Below, one piece after another: positions 26,345-37,297 of a stretch of DNA of 53,042 nucleotides. Location: NCBI RefSeq assembly GCF_026130545.1, contig NZ_JAMOIM010000032.1, positions 1-53,042 on the forward strand, in the 5' to 3' direction. Each line of letters opens with the position of its first letter. Position 1 is the stretch's first letter. Under the pieces are notes generated by a model. It searched no databases, had not been told where the DNA came from, and saw nothing but the letters and a program-made list of their open reading frames with translations. The translations under genes and the position numbers were made by a program. The DNA comes from Lichenifustis flavocetrariae (GTDB lineage Bacteria > Pseudomonadota > Alphaproteobacteria > Rhizobiales > Beijerinckiaceae).

Positions 26345-27967
26345 ATGACCGCTCTTGCCGCTCTCCCGTCCTGGCAGGCGCTCTCCGCCCACTACGCTCG
26401 TATCAAGGACGCGCATCTGCGTAGTCTGTTCGCTGACGACCCCGGGCGGGCAGAGCGCTTCTCGGCTGAGGGTGCTGGCCTGTTCCTCGACTACTCAAAG
26501 AACCGCCTCACCGACGAGACGCTGCGGCTCCTGCTTGCGCTGGCGGCTGAGCGCGGCGTGGCCGAGCGGCGCGATGCGATGTTTGCGGGCGAAACGATCA
26601 ACACGACCGAACGTCGTGCCGTGCTGCACGTGGCGCTGCGCGCCCCGCGCGGAACCCGTATCGAGGTCGACGGCACCGATGTCGTGCCTGAGGTGCACAA
26701 GGTGCTCGACGCGATGGCTGATTTCGCCAACCGCCTGCGGAGCGGGGCATCAACCGGGCACACTGGCAAACGCATCCGCAACGTCATCAATATCGGCATC
26801 GGCGGGTCCTTTTTGGGTCCCGAAATGGCCTATCGCGCGCTACGGCCGTTCAGCGACCGGTCGATGACCTTCCGCTTCGTCGCCAACGTGGATGGGGCGG
26901 ATTTGACGGAAGCCACCCAGGACCTGGACGCGGCGGAGACGCTGTTCATCGTGGCGTCCAAAACCTTCACCACGCTGGAAACGATGACCAACGCGGCCGC
27001 GGCACGCGAATGGCTGGTGCGAAAGCTCGGCACGGACGCGGCCGTTGCAAAACATTTCGCCGCGGTCTCCACCAACATCGGATCCGCTACCGAGTTCGGC
27101 ATCACGCCGGCCAATATCTTCGGCTTCTGGGACTGGGTGGGCGGCCGCTACTCGATGGACAGCGCGATCGGCCTGTCCACCATGATCGCGGTCGGGCCCG
27201 ATCACTTCCGAGCCATGCTCGGCGGCTTCCACGCCATGGACGAACATTTCCGCCGCGCCCCCGCCGCAAGCAACCTGCCGATGCTGCTTGGACTTCTAAC
27301 GATATGGTACGACAACTTCTTCGGCGCGCAGACGATCGGCATTATGCCCTACGCGGCGCACCTCGCCCGCTTTCCCGCTTATCTCCAGCAGTTGCAGATG
27401 GAGAGCAACGGCAAGCACGTCGGCTTCGATGGCGGCGTCGTGGATTACCAAACCGGCCCCATCATCTGGGGCGAGCCCGGCACGGACGGCCAGCACTCAT
27501 TCTACCAGCTTCTGCATCAGGGCACGAAGCTGGTCCCCTGCGACATGATCGGGTTCTGCCAGCCGCTGAGCCCGCTCACTGACCAGCACGATCTTTTGAT
27601 GGCGAACCTGTTCGCGCAGGCAGAGGCGCTCGGCTTCGGCAAGACCGCGGAAGAGCTGAAGGCGGAAGGCTCGCCCGACTTCCAGACGCCGTTCCGCGTG
27701 ACGGAGGGCAACCGGCCGACCAACATGATTCTGGCCGATAGGCTCGATCCCGCCTCGCTCGGCAGCCTGGTGGCGCTCTATGAGCACAGCGTGTTCACGC
27801 AAGGGGCGATCTGGGCAATCGACAGCTTCGACCAATGGGGTGTCGAACTGGGCAAGGTCTTGGCCAGCCACATCATCCCGGAATTGGATCGCGACGTTCA
27901 GCCAACGCTGAGCCACGACTCCTCCACCAACGCGCTGATCAATCGCTACAGGCGGATGCGCAGATGA
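26345..27967 (+). CDS. pgi: Glucose-6-phosphate isomerase
   Basis: Interconverts glucose 6-phosphate and fructose 6-phosphate; 540 aa, full length. Visible signatures: [48 protein letters not shown], the catalytic-Glu block [14 protein letters not shown], and [19 protein letters not shown]. The stop overlaps the rpiA start (ATGA). It lies between transaldolase and ribose-5-phosphate isomerase and joins hexose phosphates from glycogen or GH65 products to the pentose and phosphoketolase routes. Confidence 0.96.
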   Translation: MTALAALPSWQALSAHYARIKDAHLRSLFADDPGRAERFSAEGAGLFLDYSKNRLTDETLRLLLALAAERGVAERRDAMFAGETINTTERRAVLHVALRAPRGTRIEVDGTDVVPEVHKVLDAMADFANRLRSGASTGHTGKRIRNVINIGIGGSFLGPEMAYRALRPFSDRSMTFRFVANVDGADLTEATQDLDAAETLFIVASKTFTTLETMTNAAAAREWLVRKLGTDAAVAKHFAAVSTNIGSATEFGITPANIFGFWDWVGGRYSMDSAIGLSTMIAVGPDHFRAMLGGFHAMDEHFRRAPAASNLPMLLGLLTIWYDNFFGAQTIGIMPYAAHLARFPAYLQQLQMESNGKHVGFDGGVVDYQTGPIIWGEPGTDGQHSFYQLLHQGTKLVPCDMIGFCQPLSPLTDQHDLLMANLFAQAEALGFGKTAEELKAEGSPDFQTPFRVTEGNRPTNMILADRLDPASLGSLVALYEHSVFTQGAIWAIDSFDQWGVELGKVLASHIIPELDRDVQPTLSHDSSTNALINRYRRMRR

Positions 27968-28680
27968 CCGACGACGCGGTTCGCTTCAAACAGCAGGCTG
28001 GGATCGAGGCCGCGGCGCTGGTCGAATCCGGCATGGTGGTCGGACTGGGCACCGGTTCTACGGCGATTTTCGCCACTCGCCGTGTCGCAGAGCGACTGCA
28101 TTCGGGCGAACTCTGCAACATCGTCGCGATCGCCACCTCCCACGCCACCGACGCTGCGGCGCGAGAACTTGGCATTCCGATGCTGACAGACGACATCCCC
28201 CGCGAGATCGACATCACCATCGACGGTGCCGATGAAGTTGACCCTTCGCTGGACCTCATCAAAGGCGGTGGTGGCGCGTTGCTTCGCGAGAAGATCGTGG
28301 CACAGGCCAGTCGGCGGCAGGTGATCGTGGTCGATGAGAGCAAGCTATCGCCCAGGCTCGGCACGCATTGGCCGCTGCCGGTGGAGGTCTTGGAGTTCGG
28401 CTGGCGTTCGCAAAAACGGTTCCTTGAACGCCTCGGCGCGGTTGTCACCCCGCGCAAAAACAATGGCGACCTCTATCGTACCGATCAAGGCAACATGATC
28501 CTCGACAGCCGCTTTGGCCCTTTCATTCACGATGTCCCTGTCCTCGCCCAGGGACTCGGTGCAAGGGCCGGCATCATCGAACACGGCCTTTTTATTGGCA
28601 TCGCGCAAGACCTGATCGTGGCAGGCGTGAGCGGGGTGCGACACATGCGGCGCGGCTCGAGTGCCGCGGTGCATGTTTGA
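27964..28680 (+). CDS. rpiA: Ribose-5-phosphate isomerase A
   Basis: Interconverts ribulose 5-phosphate and ribose 5-phosphate; 238 aa. Motifs [40 protein letters not shown] (catalytic Asp region) and [12 protein letters not shown] are typical of RpiA. The ATG at 27964 overlaps the pgi stop and matches the family start; the upstream extension of the frame runs inside pgi. It completes the interconversion set needed to feed phosphoketolase with xylulose 5-phosphate (through an epimerase not in this window). Confidence 0.96.
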   Translation: MTDDAVRFKQQAGIEAAALVESGMVVGLGTGSTAIFATRRVAERLHSGELCNIVAIATSHATDAAARELGIPMLTDDIPREIDITIDGADEVDPSLDLIKGGGGALLREKIVAQASRRQVIVVDESKLSPRLGTHWPLPVEVLEFGWRSQKRFLERLGAVVTPRKNNGDLYRTDQGNMILDSRFGPFIHDVPVLAQGLGARAGIIEHGLFIGIAQDLIVAGVSGVRHMRRGSSAAVHV

Positions 28681-28767
28681 CGTCACTGTCCTGGATTGCC
28701 GCCTCGGCGTGTCGCCCGTCTTGGCGAGGGTCCATTGCGGTGCCGATTAACAGCCTGCCGCCGCACC

Positions 28768-28784
28768 TGAGTAGTTTCCGAGCC
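28768..28784 (+). promoter_or_regulatory. Recurrent element, copy 8 (upstream of HAD-GH65)
   Basis: TGAGTAGTTTCCGAGCC then TA, the exact core. A GCATAACT candidate -10 follows about 24-31 bases downstream. The HAD ATG is 137 bases away. Confidence 0.75.
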
Positions 28785-28920
28785 TATCCGCTCAGAACAA
28801 CTGCCGCATAACTGGGTGAATTCCTCCGCCTGGGCAAACCTCCATTCCGACCTCATTCAACTCAATGCGCATAGGGCAAGCTCAGACGCGGCGACCTGAA
28901 CACAGCCAAGGTGCCGATCC

Positions 28921-29664
28921 ATGATAACCCAGAGGCAGTCCGCCGCCCACACCGAGCGCCCCAGGACGCTGACTGCGGTCATCTTCGACGTCGATGGCGT
29001 CCTGCTCGCATCGCCTCATGAGCAAGCCTGGCGTGAGGCGCTTGAGGGATTCGCGGAGCCGGACCGTTTCACAACGGCCATGTACCAGGCTCAGGTCGCG
29101 GGCAAGCCGCGCCTCGCCGGCGCTCTGGCGGCCCTGGAGGCCCTCGGGGTGCCAGATGCGGCGCGGCAGGTCGCCGTCTACGCCGAGCGGAAGCAGAAGC
29201 GCTTGGAGGCGTTGATCGCCGCCGGACACGTGAAGGCGTTCCCCGATGCGCTGCGTTTCGTTGTGGCGATCCGCGCGTTGGGATGGCCCATGGCGGTCGC
29301 CTCCTCCTCGAAGAACGCCAACGGTATGATGCGGACGATCCGTCTACCGTCCGGCGAGAGCCTGTTCGACGTGTTCGGCGCCAATGTCTGCGGGCGCGAT
29401 CTGAAAAAGGGCAAGCCGGACCCGGAGATCTTCCTCCTGGCGGCCGAGGCGCTGCACATCGCCCCGGCGCACTGTGTCGTCATTGAGGATGCGCCCGCCG
29501 GGATCGCGGCGGCCAGGGCCGGCGCGATGGGGGCGCTCGGGGTCGCCCGCCACGACGACGCGGCCCTGCTCCACGCGGCGGGTGCCGATCTCGTGGTGAC
29601 GAGCCTCGACGCCGTTGCGGTCGACGCCTTGGCCGGCGGGCGGCTCTGCCAGGTGCCGGCATGA
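28921..29664 (+). CDS. HAD-family hydrolase, beta-phosphoglucomutase-like
   Basis: A 247-aa HAD protein with motif I VIFDVDGVLLASP (nucleophile Asp and +2 Asp), a helical cap, motif II VASSSKNAN, motif III Lys in KKGKPDPEIFLLAAEAL and motif IV VIEDAPAGIAAARAG. The DxDG pattern and the partner point to a beta-phosphoglucomutase that converts beta-glucose 1-phosphate to glucose 6-phosphate. It overlaps the GH65 gene by 4 bases (ATGA), the classic pairing for inverting disaccharide phosphorylases. Phosphatase activity on other sugars cannot be excluded. Confidence 0.88.
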   Translation: MITQRQSAAHTERPRTLTAVIFDVDGVLLASPHEQAWREALEGFAEPDRFTTAMYQAQVAGKPRLAGALAALEALGVPDAARQVAVYAERKQKRLEALIAAGHVKAFPDALRFVVAIRALGWPMAVASSSKNANGMMRTIRLPSGESLFDVFGANVCGRDLKKGKPDPEIFLLAAEALHIAPAHCVVIEDAPAGIAAARAGAMGALGVARHDDAALLHAAGADLVVTSLDAVAVDALAGGRLCQVPA

Positions 29665-31961
29665 CCCAGCCGAAAACCCTTGAACAGCTGCTCGCGCCGA
29701 CGGGCGACCCTGCCTGGGTGTTGATCGAGGAGGGCTTCGATCCGCTACGCGAAACCAGCGTCGAATCACGGTTCGCAATCAGCAACGGGTTCCTCGGCGT
29801 CAGAGGTGTGCGGGCGACGACCCGCGGCACCCGCTGGGTGGCGCCGGCCCGCACCTATGTGGCGGGCCTGTTCGATACGCCCGACACCACCTACGCGACG
29901 CCAGGGCTCGTTCCCGCCGCGGATTGGTTGCAGATCCGTCTTCTGGTGAATGGCGAACCGCTGGTGCAGCACCCCGGCGAGGTTCGCTCCCACCGGATGA
30001 CGCTCGACCTGCGGCGAGGCGCCCTGCTCAGCGAAAGCAGCGGGTTGACGAGGGCGGACCTCAACGTGCATCTCAAGACCTTGCGTCTGGTCTCGATGAG
30101 CGAGCGCGCGCTTGGACTGCAACTGATTGAGATGACTGTCGAGGCCGGCGTGGTCGATGTCACGGTCGAGGCCTCGTTCGAAGGCGTTGGGTTGGGATTG
30201 TTGAGCGACCGTTTGGATCAGGATCTCGGCGTGTGGCATACCGCCCATTCCGGCAAAGGGCTCGCGATGGCAACCGCGGCGGCGCTCCAGATCGACGGCC
30301 GCGATGTTCCGGCCACGGCGCTCGGCCCGTTCAAATTGACCTGGTCATGGACGACGCAGCCCGGTCAGGCCGTGAGTTTTCAGCGCTCGGTTGCCATCGC
30401 GCGCGGCGACGTCAAAGATGTCGATCCGGGCCACGAAGCTCGGGACCAGCTCGACCGTGGGCAACGGATCGGCTGGCGCGGCGTGCTCGTCGCTCACGAG
30501 GCGGCCTGGTCCTCTCGCTGGCAGCGCAGCGACGTCACGGTCGAGGGTGATGCCAAGGCGCAGAAGGCGCTCCGCTTTGCGCTCTACCACCTGAACAGCG
30601 CGGCCAATCCCGGTGACGAGCGCGTCTCCATCGGGGCGCGCGCGCTGACCGGCGACGACTATCGTGGTCATGTGTTCTGGGACACCGAGATCTTCCTCCT
30701 CCCGTTCTACACCCTGACCTGGCCCGAGGCGGCACGCGCGCTGCTGATGTATCGCTTTCACACCCTCGACGCGGCGCGCGCGAAGGCCACCGGAATGGGC
30801 TATCGCGGCGCCTTCTACGCCTGGGAATCGGCCGACACCGGGGACGAGATGACGCCGACGCAGGCGGTGGGTCCGGATCGTAAGATCATCAAGATCCTGT
30901 GTGGCACGCAAGAACAGCACATCAGCGCCGACGTCGCCTATGCGGTCTGGTATTATTGGCAGGCGACCGGCGACGAGGCGTTCCTGCTCGACGCCGGCGC
31001 CGAGATCGTCCTGGAAACCGGGCGGTTCTGGGCGAGCCGTGCTCAGCCCGAGGCGGACGGATTGTGCCACATCCGCGGCGTCATCGGTCCCGACGAGTAT
31101 CACGAACACATCGACGACAATGCCTTCACCAACGTCATGGCGCGCTGGACGATCCGCCGCGCGCTCGATGTCGCAGCCTTGCTGCGGAAGCATTGGCCGG
31201 ATCGCTGGGCCAGCCTGGCCCAACGCCTGAAGCTCAACGAGGTCGAGCTCAAGCAGTGGCAGAACGTGGCGGACGTGATCGCAACCGGGCTCGATCCGAC
31301 AACCGGTCTGTTCGAGCAGTTCGCCGGCTATTTCGCCCTTGAGGACATCGATCTCGCGCTTTACGCGGGTCGCTCGGTGCCGATGGACGTGGTGCTCGGG
31401 CGCGAGCGGACGCAGCAATCACAGGTGGTCAAGCAGGCCGACGTCGTCGCGCTTCTGGGGTTGCTGCCGGAGGAGTTCGCAGGCACCAGCGGGGTAGCGA
31501 ACTTTCGCTACTACGACCAACGATGCAGCCACGGCAGCTCTCTCAGCCGGGCCATGCACGGGCTCGCGGCGGCTCGGCTGGGGCAGTCCGATGTGGCGCT
31601 GCGCTACTTTCTGGAGACCGCCGACATCGATCTCTCGGACACGAAGGTGGCGATCGACGGCGGCGTGCATATCGCGGCGCTTGGGGGAATCTGGATGGTG
31701 GCGGTCTTCGGTTTCGGAGGGCTGACAATCCGTGACGACGGCATCGCCATCGATCCGCACTTGCCGGCGAGCTGGCTCAGACTCGCCTTCAGCCTCCAGT
31801 GGCGTCGCAGCCACCTGAAGGTCAGAATCGAACAGGCCAGGACGTTGATCGAGGCGACACTGGAGAGTGGCGAGCCAATGACGATTTTTATTGGCGGGGA
31901 GCCTTATGAGCTCCGACCTGGCAGTCCGGTGCGCAGAAGCGCCGAGGCAGCCCTCAATTGA
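29661..31961 (+). CDS. Glycoside hydrolase family 65 disaccharide phosphorylase
   Basis: A 766-aa GH65 enzyme: N-terminal beta-sandwich to about 270, then the (alpha/alpha)6 catalytic barrel, then a small C-terminal beta domain. The general-acid Glu lies in GVIGPDEYHEHIDDNAFTN near residue 480, and the phosphate-binding region RCSHGSSLSRAMHG is present, which marks a phosphorylase rather than a hydrolase. Members phosphorolyse trehalose, maltose, kojibiose or nigerose into beta-glucose 1-phosphate plus glucose; the substrate is not clear from sequence. The adjacent HAD would handle the product. Its end overlaps the convergent fba end by 8 bases. Confidence 0.9.
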   Translation: MTQPKTLEQLLAPTGDPAWVLIEEGFDPLRETSVESRFAISNGFLGVRGVRATTRGTRWVAPARTYVAGLFDTPDTTYATPGLVPAADWLQIRLLVNGEPLVQHPGEVRSHRMTLDLRRGALLSESSGLTRADLNVHLKTLRLVSMSERALGLQLIEMTVEAGVVDVTVEASFEGVGLGLLSDRLDQDLGVWHTAHSGKGLAMATAAALQIDGRDVPATALGPFKLTWSWTTQPGQAVSFQRSVAIARGDVKDVDPGHEARDQLDRGQRIGWRGVLVAHEAAWSSRWQRSDVTVEGDAKAQKALRFALYHLNSAANPGDERVSIGARALTGDDYRGHVFWDTEIFLLPFYTLTWPEAARALLMYRFHTLDAARAKATGMGYRGAFYAWESADTGDEMTPTQAVGPDRKIIKILCGTQEQHISADVAYAVWYYWQATGDEAFLLDAGAEIVLETGRFWASRAQPEADGLCHIRGVIGPDEYHEHIDDNAFTNVMARWTIRRALDVAALLRKHWPDRWASLAQRLKLNEVELKQWQNVADVIATGLDPTTGLFEQFAGYFALEDIDLALYAGRSVPMDVVLGRERTQQSQVVKQADVVALLGLLPEEFAGTSGVANFRYYDQRCSHGSSLSRAMHGLAAARLGQSDVALRYFLETADIDLSDTKVAIDGGVHIAALGGIWMVAVFGFGGLTIRDDGIAIDPHLPASWLRLAFSLQWRRSHLKVRIEQARTLIEATLESGEPMTIFIGGEPYELRPGSPVRRSAEAALN

Positions 31962-32985
31962 CGTCCATCGACGAAGCGTAGTCGCCGCGTCGCGCCGCTA
32001 CGTTGCAGTGTGCCCGGTGGTACAGGGCGCGCTGCGCCGGGACGACATTCGACGCCTCGCCGCGCCAGATCTTTAGTGCCGGCTGCTGGATGGCGCGGGC
32101 GTAAGAGAAGGCGAGAGCCCAGGGTAACGGCGTTGCCCATTCCTTGGAGCGGCGGTTCATTGCGTTGAGACGCGCCGATGCGAGTTTCGCGGACTGGCCG
32201 CCCGACAGGAAGGCAATTCCGGGAACGGCGGCCGGAACCGTATGCAATAGGACGCGAACCGTCGCGTCAGCCACCTCTTCCACGGATTTCTGCTGAACAC
32301 TGCTTAACCCCGGAAGGACCATGTTCGGCTTGAGGATCAGGCCCTCCAGCATCACGCCTTGCAGGTGAAGCTGCGCGAACACCGTCAGCAGAACCTGCTC
32401 GGTCGTGGCACCGCATCGCTCCATCGTATGATCGCCGGCCATCAGCACCTCCGGCTCCACGATCGGGACCAGTCCGACCTCCTGGCATAGGGCCGCATAG
32501 CGGGCTAAAGCCTGCGCATTGGTCTCGATGCAGGCCTGGGTCGGCAGGCCGTCCCCGAGCGCAATGACGGCGCGCCACTTGGCGAAGCGGGCGCCCATAT
32601 CGAAATACGCCTTGAGTCGGTCGCGTAAACCGTCGAGCCCTTCGGTGATCGTCTCGCCGAGATGACCCGCCAGATCCTTGGCGCCGATGTCGACCTTGAT
32701 GCCGGGAATGATGCCGGCCTCTTGGATGACTTCGAGAAAGGGCGTGCCATTCTTTTTGCTCTGCCGGATGGTCTCGTCGTAGAGGATCACGCCGCTGATG
32801 CATTCGCCGAGATGGGGCGTCGTCACGATCAGTTCGCGATAGGCGCGCCGCGCCTCCTCGGTCTGAGGAATACCCTGCTGGGCGAAGCGCTTGTTGCAGG
32901 TGCCGTTGCTCTCGTCCATCGCCAGCAGGCCCTTGTCGCCTGCCACCAAGGCTCGTGCCGTGTCTGCCAGAGTTCGCGCGCTCAT
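31954..32985 (-). CDS. fba: Fructose-bisphosphate aldolase class I
   Basis: Cleaves fructose 1,6-bisphosphate into two triose phosphates by Schiff-base chemistry; 343 aa. Family signatures are [50 protein letters not shown] and the Schiff-base Lys in [14 protein letters not shown]. The ATG at 32985 overlaps the xfp stop, so the two genes are coupled; a slightly longer upstream frame is inside xfp. A metal-free class I aldolase beside phosphoketolase suggests a glycolytic bypass module. Confidence 0.95.
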   Translation of the reverse strand: MSARTLADTARALVAGDKGLLAMDESNGTCNKRFAQQGIPQTEEARRAYRELIVTTPHLGECISGVILYDETIRQSKKNGTPFLEVIQEAGIIPGIKVDIGAKDLAGHLGETITEGLDGLRDRLKAYFDMGARFAKWRAVIALGDGLPTQACIETNAQALARYAALCQEVGLVPIVEPEVLMAGDHTMERCGATTEQVLLTVFAQLHLQGVMLEGLILKPNMVLPGLSSVQQKSVEEVADATVRVLLHTVPAAVPGIAFLSGGQSAKLASARLNAMNRRSKEWATPLPWALAFSYARAIQQPALKIWRGEASNVVPAQRALYHRAHCNVAARRGDYASSMDVN

Positions 32986-35411
32986 GTGGCAGTGCCCCAC
33001 GTCCAGTTCACGATCTCCGGCATGTCCTTGCCGTGCCGGTCGATGTAGTGCTTGTGCGCGATCAACCTGTCCTTGACGAACTGCTTGAGATAGGCCCCGC
33101 GACTACCCAAATGCGGTAGACGATCCACCACATCCTGCACGAGGTGATAGCGGTCGAGGTCGTTCTGCACCCGCATGTCGAAGGGCGTCGTGATCGTGCC
33201 CTCTTCCTTGTAGCCGCGCACATGCAGGTTGCGGTTGGCGCGGCGGTAGGTCAGCCGGTGGATGAGCCACGGATAGCCGTGGTAGCCGAAGATGATGTGC
33301 TTATCCTTGGTGAACAACGAATCGTAGTCCGTGTCGCTCAGCCCGTGCGGATGCTCGCTTTCGGGCTGCAGGCGCATCAGGTCGACGACGTTGATCACCC
33401 GGATCTTCAGCTCGGGGAGATGCTCACGCAGGATCGAGACGGCCGCCAGGATTTCCAGCGTTGGCGTGTCGCCGCAGCAAGCCATCACCACATCGGGTTC
33501 ACCGTCCTGATCGTTGCTGGCCCATTGCCAGATGCCGAGCCCTTGCGTGCAATGCACGACGGCCGCTTCCATGGTGAGCCATTGCGGCAGCGCGTGCTTG
33601 CCGGCTACCACAACGTTGACGTAGTGCCGGCTGCGAAGGCAGTGGTCGAAGACCGACAGTAGGCAGTTGGCGTCCGGCGGCAGGTAGACCCGCACGATGT
33701 CCGCCTTCTTGTTCACCACGTGGTCGATGAAGCCGGGGTCCTGGTGCGTGAACCCGTTGTGGTCCTGTTGCCAGACGTGGGAGGCAAGCAGGTAGTTCAG
33801 CGAGGCGATATCGCGGCGCCAGGGCAGCTCCTTCGTCACCTTCAGCCATTTGGCGTGCTGGCTGAACATCGAGTCGACGATGCGAATGAAGGCCTCGTAG
33901 CTGTTGAAAAGCCCATGCCGTCCAGTTAGAAGGTAGCCCTCCAGAAACCCTTCGCACTGGTGCTCGCTCAGCATGGAATCGACGACCCGGCCGTCGGGCG
34001 CGAGGAACTCGTCCATGCTCTCCGTTCGGGCGTCCCACTGCCGGTCGGTGACCTCGAAGACGGCCCCGAGCAGGTTCGAGAGCGTCTCGTCCGGGCCGAA
34101 GATGCGGAAGTTCCGTTTCTCCTGGTTCAGCTTGGCGACATCGCGCAGGAAATGACCCAGCACGAGCGTGTCCTGGCCCATGACGGCACCGGGCGCAGGA
34201 ACAGTTACGGCATGATCGCGAAAGTCCGGCATGCGCAGGTCGCGCAGGAGCAGGCCGCCGTTGGCGTGCGGATTGGCGCCCATGCGGCGGTCACGCTTCG
34301 GCGCCAAGTCGGCCAGTTCGGGGATGAGGCGTCCGGATTGGTCGAACAGTTCCTCGGCCTTGTAGCTCTGCATCCAGCTTTCGAGCAAGGCCACGTGCTC
34401 CGGATGCTGCTCGTCGACGAGGAGCGGCACCTGGTGAGCGCGCGAAGTCCCTTCGATCCTCAGCCCGTCGACGACCTTTGGGCCGGTCCAACCCTTCGGC
34501 GAACGAAGCACGATCATGGGCCAGCGCGGTCGGGCGGTGGATGCGTCGGCGCGTGCAGTCTTCTGAATAAGTCGGATCTGCTCGACGGCCTTCTCAACTG
34601 TAGTGGCCATCAGTTCATGCATCGTGTCCGGGTCGTCGCCCTCCACGAAGAGCGGGGTCCAGCCGCAGCCTCGAAAGAACTGTTCCAGTTCCTCGTGCTC
34701 GATGCGGGCAAGGATCGTCGGATTGTTGATCTTGAAGCCGTTGAGATGAAGGATTGGCAGCACCGCCCCGTCCGACACCGGGTTGAGCAGCTTGTTCGAC
34801 TGCCAGGCCGTGGCCAGCGGGCCGGTCTCGGCTTCGCCGTCGCCGACCACGCAGGCGACGATCAGGTCGGGATTGTCGAAGACGGCCCCGAAGGCGTGGC
34901 TTAACGAATAGCCGAGTTCGCCTCCTTCGTGAATGGACCCCGGCGTTGTCGGCGCGACGTGGCTCGAGATTCCACCCGGAAACGAGAACTGCGTGAACAG
35001 CTTCTTCATCCCGGCCTCGTCCTGGCTGATGTCGGGGTAGATCTCGCTGTAGGTGCCTTCGAGATAGGTGTTGCCGACCAGCGCCGGGCCGCCGTGACCG
35101 GGTCCCGCGATGTAGAACATGTCGAGGTCGTATTTCTTGATCACCCGGTTCAAGTGCACGTAGATGAAGTTCTGCCCCGGGGTCGTGCCCCAATGGCCGA
35201 CCACGAGAGGTTTCACATGCGCCAGCGTCAGAGGCTCGCGCAGCAACGGGTTGTCGTAGAGGTAGATCTGCCCCACCGAGAGGTAGTTGGCGGCACGCCA
35301 GTAGGCGTTCATCTTGCGCATTTCGCCGGAACCCAATGTCCCGCGCTTGTCCGGAATTCGATCACCGGCGGTGCTGACCGGCGGCTCACGCGTGAGGGTT
35401 GGTGCGTCCAT
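32982..35411 (-). CDS. xfp: Phosphoketolase
   Basis: Splits xylulose 5-phosphate (and perhaps fructose 6-phosphate) with phosphate to acetyl phosphate; 809 aa, full length. Key blocks: [31 protein letters not shown] (His residues), thiamine-diphosphate motif [14 protein letters not shown] with NGFKINNPT, and the C-terminal [13 protein letters not shown] and [12 protein letters not shown] start at 35411 ([12 protein letters not shown]) because AAGGATCC lies upstream; a frame to 35573 exists but reads Arg-rich non-homologous residues. Acetyl phosphate could yield ATP through acetate kinase, though no ackA or pta is in this window. Confidence 0.95.
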   Translation of the reverse strand: MDAPTLTREPPVSTAGDRIPDKRGTLGSGEMRKMNAYWRAANYLSVGQIYLYDNPLLREPLTLAHVKPLVVGHWGTTPGQNFIYVHLNRVIKKYDLDMFYIAGPGHGGPALVGNTYLEGTYSEIYPDISQDEAGMKKLFTQFSFPGGISSHVAPTTPGSIHEGGELGYSLSHAFGAVFDNPDLIVACVVGDGEAETGPLATAWQSNKLLNPVSDGAVLPILHLNGFKINNPTILARIEHEELEQFFRGCGWTPLFVEGDDPDTMHELMATTVEKAVEQIRLIQKTARADASTARPRWPMIVLRSPKGWTGPKVVDGLRIEGTSRAHQVPLLVDEQHPEHVALLESWMQSYKAEELFDQSGRLIPELADLAPKRDRRMGANPHANGGLLLRDLRMPDFRDHAVTVPAPGAVMGQDTLVLGHFLRDVAKLNQEKRNFRIFGPDETLSNLLGAVFEVTDRQWDARTESMDEFLAPDGRVVDSMLSEHQCEGFLEGYLLTGRHGLFNSYEAFIRIVDSMFSQHAKWLKVTKELPWRRDIASLNYLLASHVWQQDHNGFTHQDPGFIDHVVNKKADIVRVYLPPDANCLLSVFDHCLRSRHYVNVVVAGKHALPQWLTMEAAVVHCTQGLGIWQWASNDQDGEPDVVMACCGDTPTLEILAAVSILREHLPELKIRVINVVDLMRLQPESEHPHGLSDTDYDSLFTKDKHIIFGYHGYPWLIHRLTYRRANRNLHVRGYKEEGTITTPFDMRVQNDLDRYHLVQDVVDRLPHLGSRGAYLKQFVKDRLIAHKHYIDRHGKDMPEIVNWTWGTAT

Positions 35412-35760
35412 GTCGGGTGGATCCTTAAGGGGTTCGGCGCGCTCGCCGCGTGTCATGTTTGGGGTGAAGCGCGCGCACGAGGATGGCTGGCGCTTCGAAT
35501 CGAGATGCGGCTCACGCCCTGATCGCGACGTTCTGACCGAAGGTTGGCGTTCTGCGATCGAAGCCGAGCTCATCTATTTCGGCTTAAACGGCGATCGCAC
35601 CGAAGGTCCGGAGCACAGGGTCGGCCTTGACCCCGGCAAAGGCAAGTTCGGAAACTACTCACATGTCCCGTGACGCCGGACGGACATCCGTAAAGATGCC
35701 CACCCGGCAGAGTTGCAGATGCCTCTCATGCAAACAGCAATGACAGCCCCAGCGGCGGGT
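35412..35760. other. Intergenic leader of xfp-fba and 3' end of the PRC gene
   Basis: About 350 bases without an accepted gene. It carries the recurrent element at 35645-35661 facing xfp; the remainder up to the xfp start shows no clear signal. The plus-strand frame from 35314 into this region has an Arg-rich composition and I do not accept it. Confidence 0.45.
35645..35661 (-). promoter_or_regulatory. Recurrent element, copy 9 (upstream of xfp-fba)
   Basis: Read toward xfp the site is TGAGTAGTTTCCGAACT. It agrees with the core to the penultimate base. The xfp ATG is 234 bases away, a long leader; no good -10 hexamer stands out. Confidence 0.6.
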
Positions 35761-36648
35761 TTAGTTTGCCGCGAGATGGGTTTTCCAATAACCATCCACC
35801 TTCTGGCTGGCTGCGGTATATTGCTCAGGCGTGAGGAACTGATTGTGCTTAACCTGCGGGGCGCCATCCATGGTGCTCTTGGCACTGTCGAGGACCAGAA
35901 TACTCATGTTCGGGCTTGCCTTGATGTCCGTCCAAGGAACCGGAACGTAGTTCTGGTCGATGCCGAAAATCCCGCCCCGTGCGATGATCAGATAGGCGAT
36001 CTTTCCAGTGGTCGGGCTCAGGATCAGGTCATCGACACTGCCGAGCTCCTCATCTTTTTTGTTGCGGAGCTCCGTGCCGATCAACTCGTCCGAACGCATG
36101 GCGGAGGTCTTGTCCGTCACCGGCTGCGCAGCATCAATCTGCTGCCGCATCCAGCCCTTGCCGTCGACCATCTCGGATTTGCCGTTACGCATGTCCAAAG
36201 CATATTGGTTGTAGATCACGTTGGTCGTCGAGAGAAGATCCTCGCAGCGCTGTTGCTGACCTTGCCGGGCAAGGATATTGGCGGAGGCTAGAAGATTTCG
36301 GACCTCGTATCCCGGCCTTGCGTTCTGGTAGCCGATGCCGACAGGCGGTCGGTAGCCACCCATCCCGTAGCCGTCGTAGCCATAACCAAGTCCCCATCCA
36401 CCGGCAGGGTATCCGTATCCGTAACCGGCGCCGCCCAGCTGAAAGCCATCCTTGTCGATCTTGGCGTTGAAGGCGCGGAGGTCCTGTAGGCACGCGTCTG
36501 CCGGCTTCGCCGCGGAAGCATTGTTTTGATCGGCCGCGGGAGTTGCCGCCGCGGTACTACTTGCGATCGCCTCAGCCGCGAGCGTGGGATCGGGAAGGCC
36601 GAGAGAAAGGCATCCCACAATGGAACTGAACAGAACAATATGTTTCAT
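35761..36648 (-). CDS. Exported PRC-barrel protein with Gly/Tyr-rich linker
   Basis: A 295-aa protein with a signal peptide (MKHIVLFSSIVGCLSLGLPD, cleavage likely after TLAAEA). A middle segment near residues 80-115 is rich in Gly and Tyr (GYGYPAGGWGLGYGYDGYG), and the PRC-barrel lies in the last third (LIGTELRNKKDEELGSVDDL, IAYLIIARGG, YVPVPWTDI). PRC domains bind proteins or small ligands. It likely sits in the periplasm or outer envelope. The ATG at 36648 begins the signal peptide; the frame upstream is not coding. Its partner element is 73 bases upstream. Role is unknown beyond envelope stress association. Confidence 0.85.
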   Translation of the reverse strand: MKHIVLFSSIVGCLSLGLPDPTLAAEAIASSTAAATPAADQNNASAAKPADACLQDLRAFNAKIDKDGFQLGGAGYGYGYPAGGWGLGYGYDGYGMGGYRPPVGIGYQNARPGYEVRNLLASANILARQGQQQRCEDLLSTTNVIYNQYALDMRNGKSEMVDGKGWMRQQIDAAQPVTDKTSAMRSDELIGTELRNKKDEELGSVDDLILSPTTGKIAYLIIARGGIFGIDQNYVPVPWTDIKASPNMSILVLDSAKSTMDGAPQVKHNQFLTPEQYTAASQKVDGYWKTHLAAN

Positions 36649-36720
36649 GGCTTTCACTCTGGTTGTTGGACCAAGGAATTCGATCTTCCTCAAGCTGGAT
36701 CTCGCGGCATCGAGGAAACA

Positions 36721-36737
36721 GGTTCGGAAACTACTCA
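36721..36737 (-). promoter_or_regulatory. Recurrent element, copy 10 (upstream of the exported PRC protein)
   Basis: Read toward the gene the site is TGAGTAGTTTCCGAACC then T, a near-perfect copy, 73 bases before the ATG. The spacing would fit an activator site next to the -35 region. Confidence 0.7.
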
Positions 36738-36760
36738 GACGTCCGCCTCAGCATCGACCA

Positions 36761-37297
36761 TCAGACGGGTTCGAGGACTTCGGCCTGGTGATGCAGATCG
36801 ACTTGCGACGATCCTGCGGTCCCGAGGATCACCTTGGCCCGGGACATCTCCTCCTTGGTTCCGCGCGCCATCACCAGGAAGCTGTCCGCCGCCAATGCCG
36901 CCTCATAGCTGAGGACGCTGTCCTTCGGGATGCCGGCGCTGTAGAGCGCTGCGCCAAGCGCACTGAGCCCGCCGACGACTGCGGCGGTCTCGACGGCTGA
37001 GACTGCGGCAGTGGCAAGATATCCAAGCACGACGACGTGACCCACGACCGGAATGGTCAAGAAGAGGCCACCGAAGAAGAGGCCCCAGAGCCCGCCCCAA
37101 TAGGCCCCGCGCGTGCCCCAGAACCGGACGCGGTCGCCCATGTTGTAGAAGCCTGTCACCTTCTCGTCGGTGTGATACCCCTTGCCGACGATGCTCAGGT
37201 CTTTCATCGGAAAGCCGGCCGCGGCCAGTTTCTTCACAGCGCCTTCTGCCGCGAGATGATCGGCAAAGACGCCGACAGCCGCATCATAGTGGTCCAT
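36761..37297 (-). CDS. DUF1269-like / general stress membrane protein
   Basis: A 178-aa protein: an N-terminal ferredoxin-like part (VGVFADHLAAEGAVKKLAAAGF, DLSIVGKGY), then two hydrophobic segments with Gly-rich packing (GAYWGGLWGLFFGGLFL, AVSAVETAAVVGGLSALGAAL), then a C-terminal part with FLVMARGTKEEMSRAKVIL and an end QVDLHHQAEV. This is the layout of membrane DUF1269 and YflT-like general stress proteins. Function in detail is unknown. A related layout is seen in the protein at 43690-44457. A variant recurrent element lies 140 bases upstream. Confidence 0.82.
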   Translation of the reverse strand: MDHYDAAVGVFADHLAAEGAVKKLAAAGFPMKDLSIVGKGYHTDEKVTGFYNMGDRVRFWGTRGAYWGGLWGLFFGGLFLTIPVVGHVVVLGYLATAAVSAVETAAVVGGLSALGAALYSAGIPKDSVLSYEAALAADSFLVMARGTKEEMSRAKVILGTAGSSQVDLHHQAEVLEPV

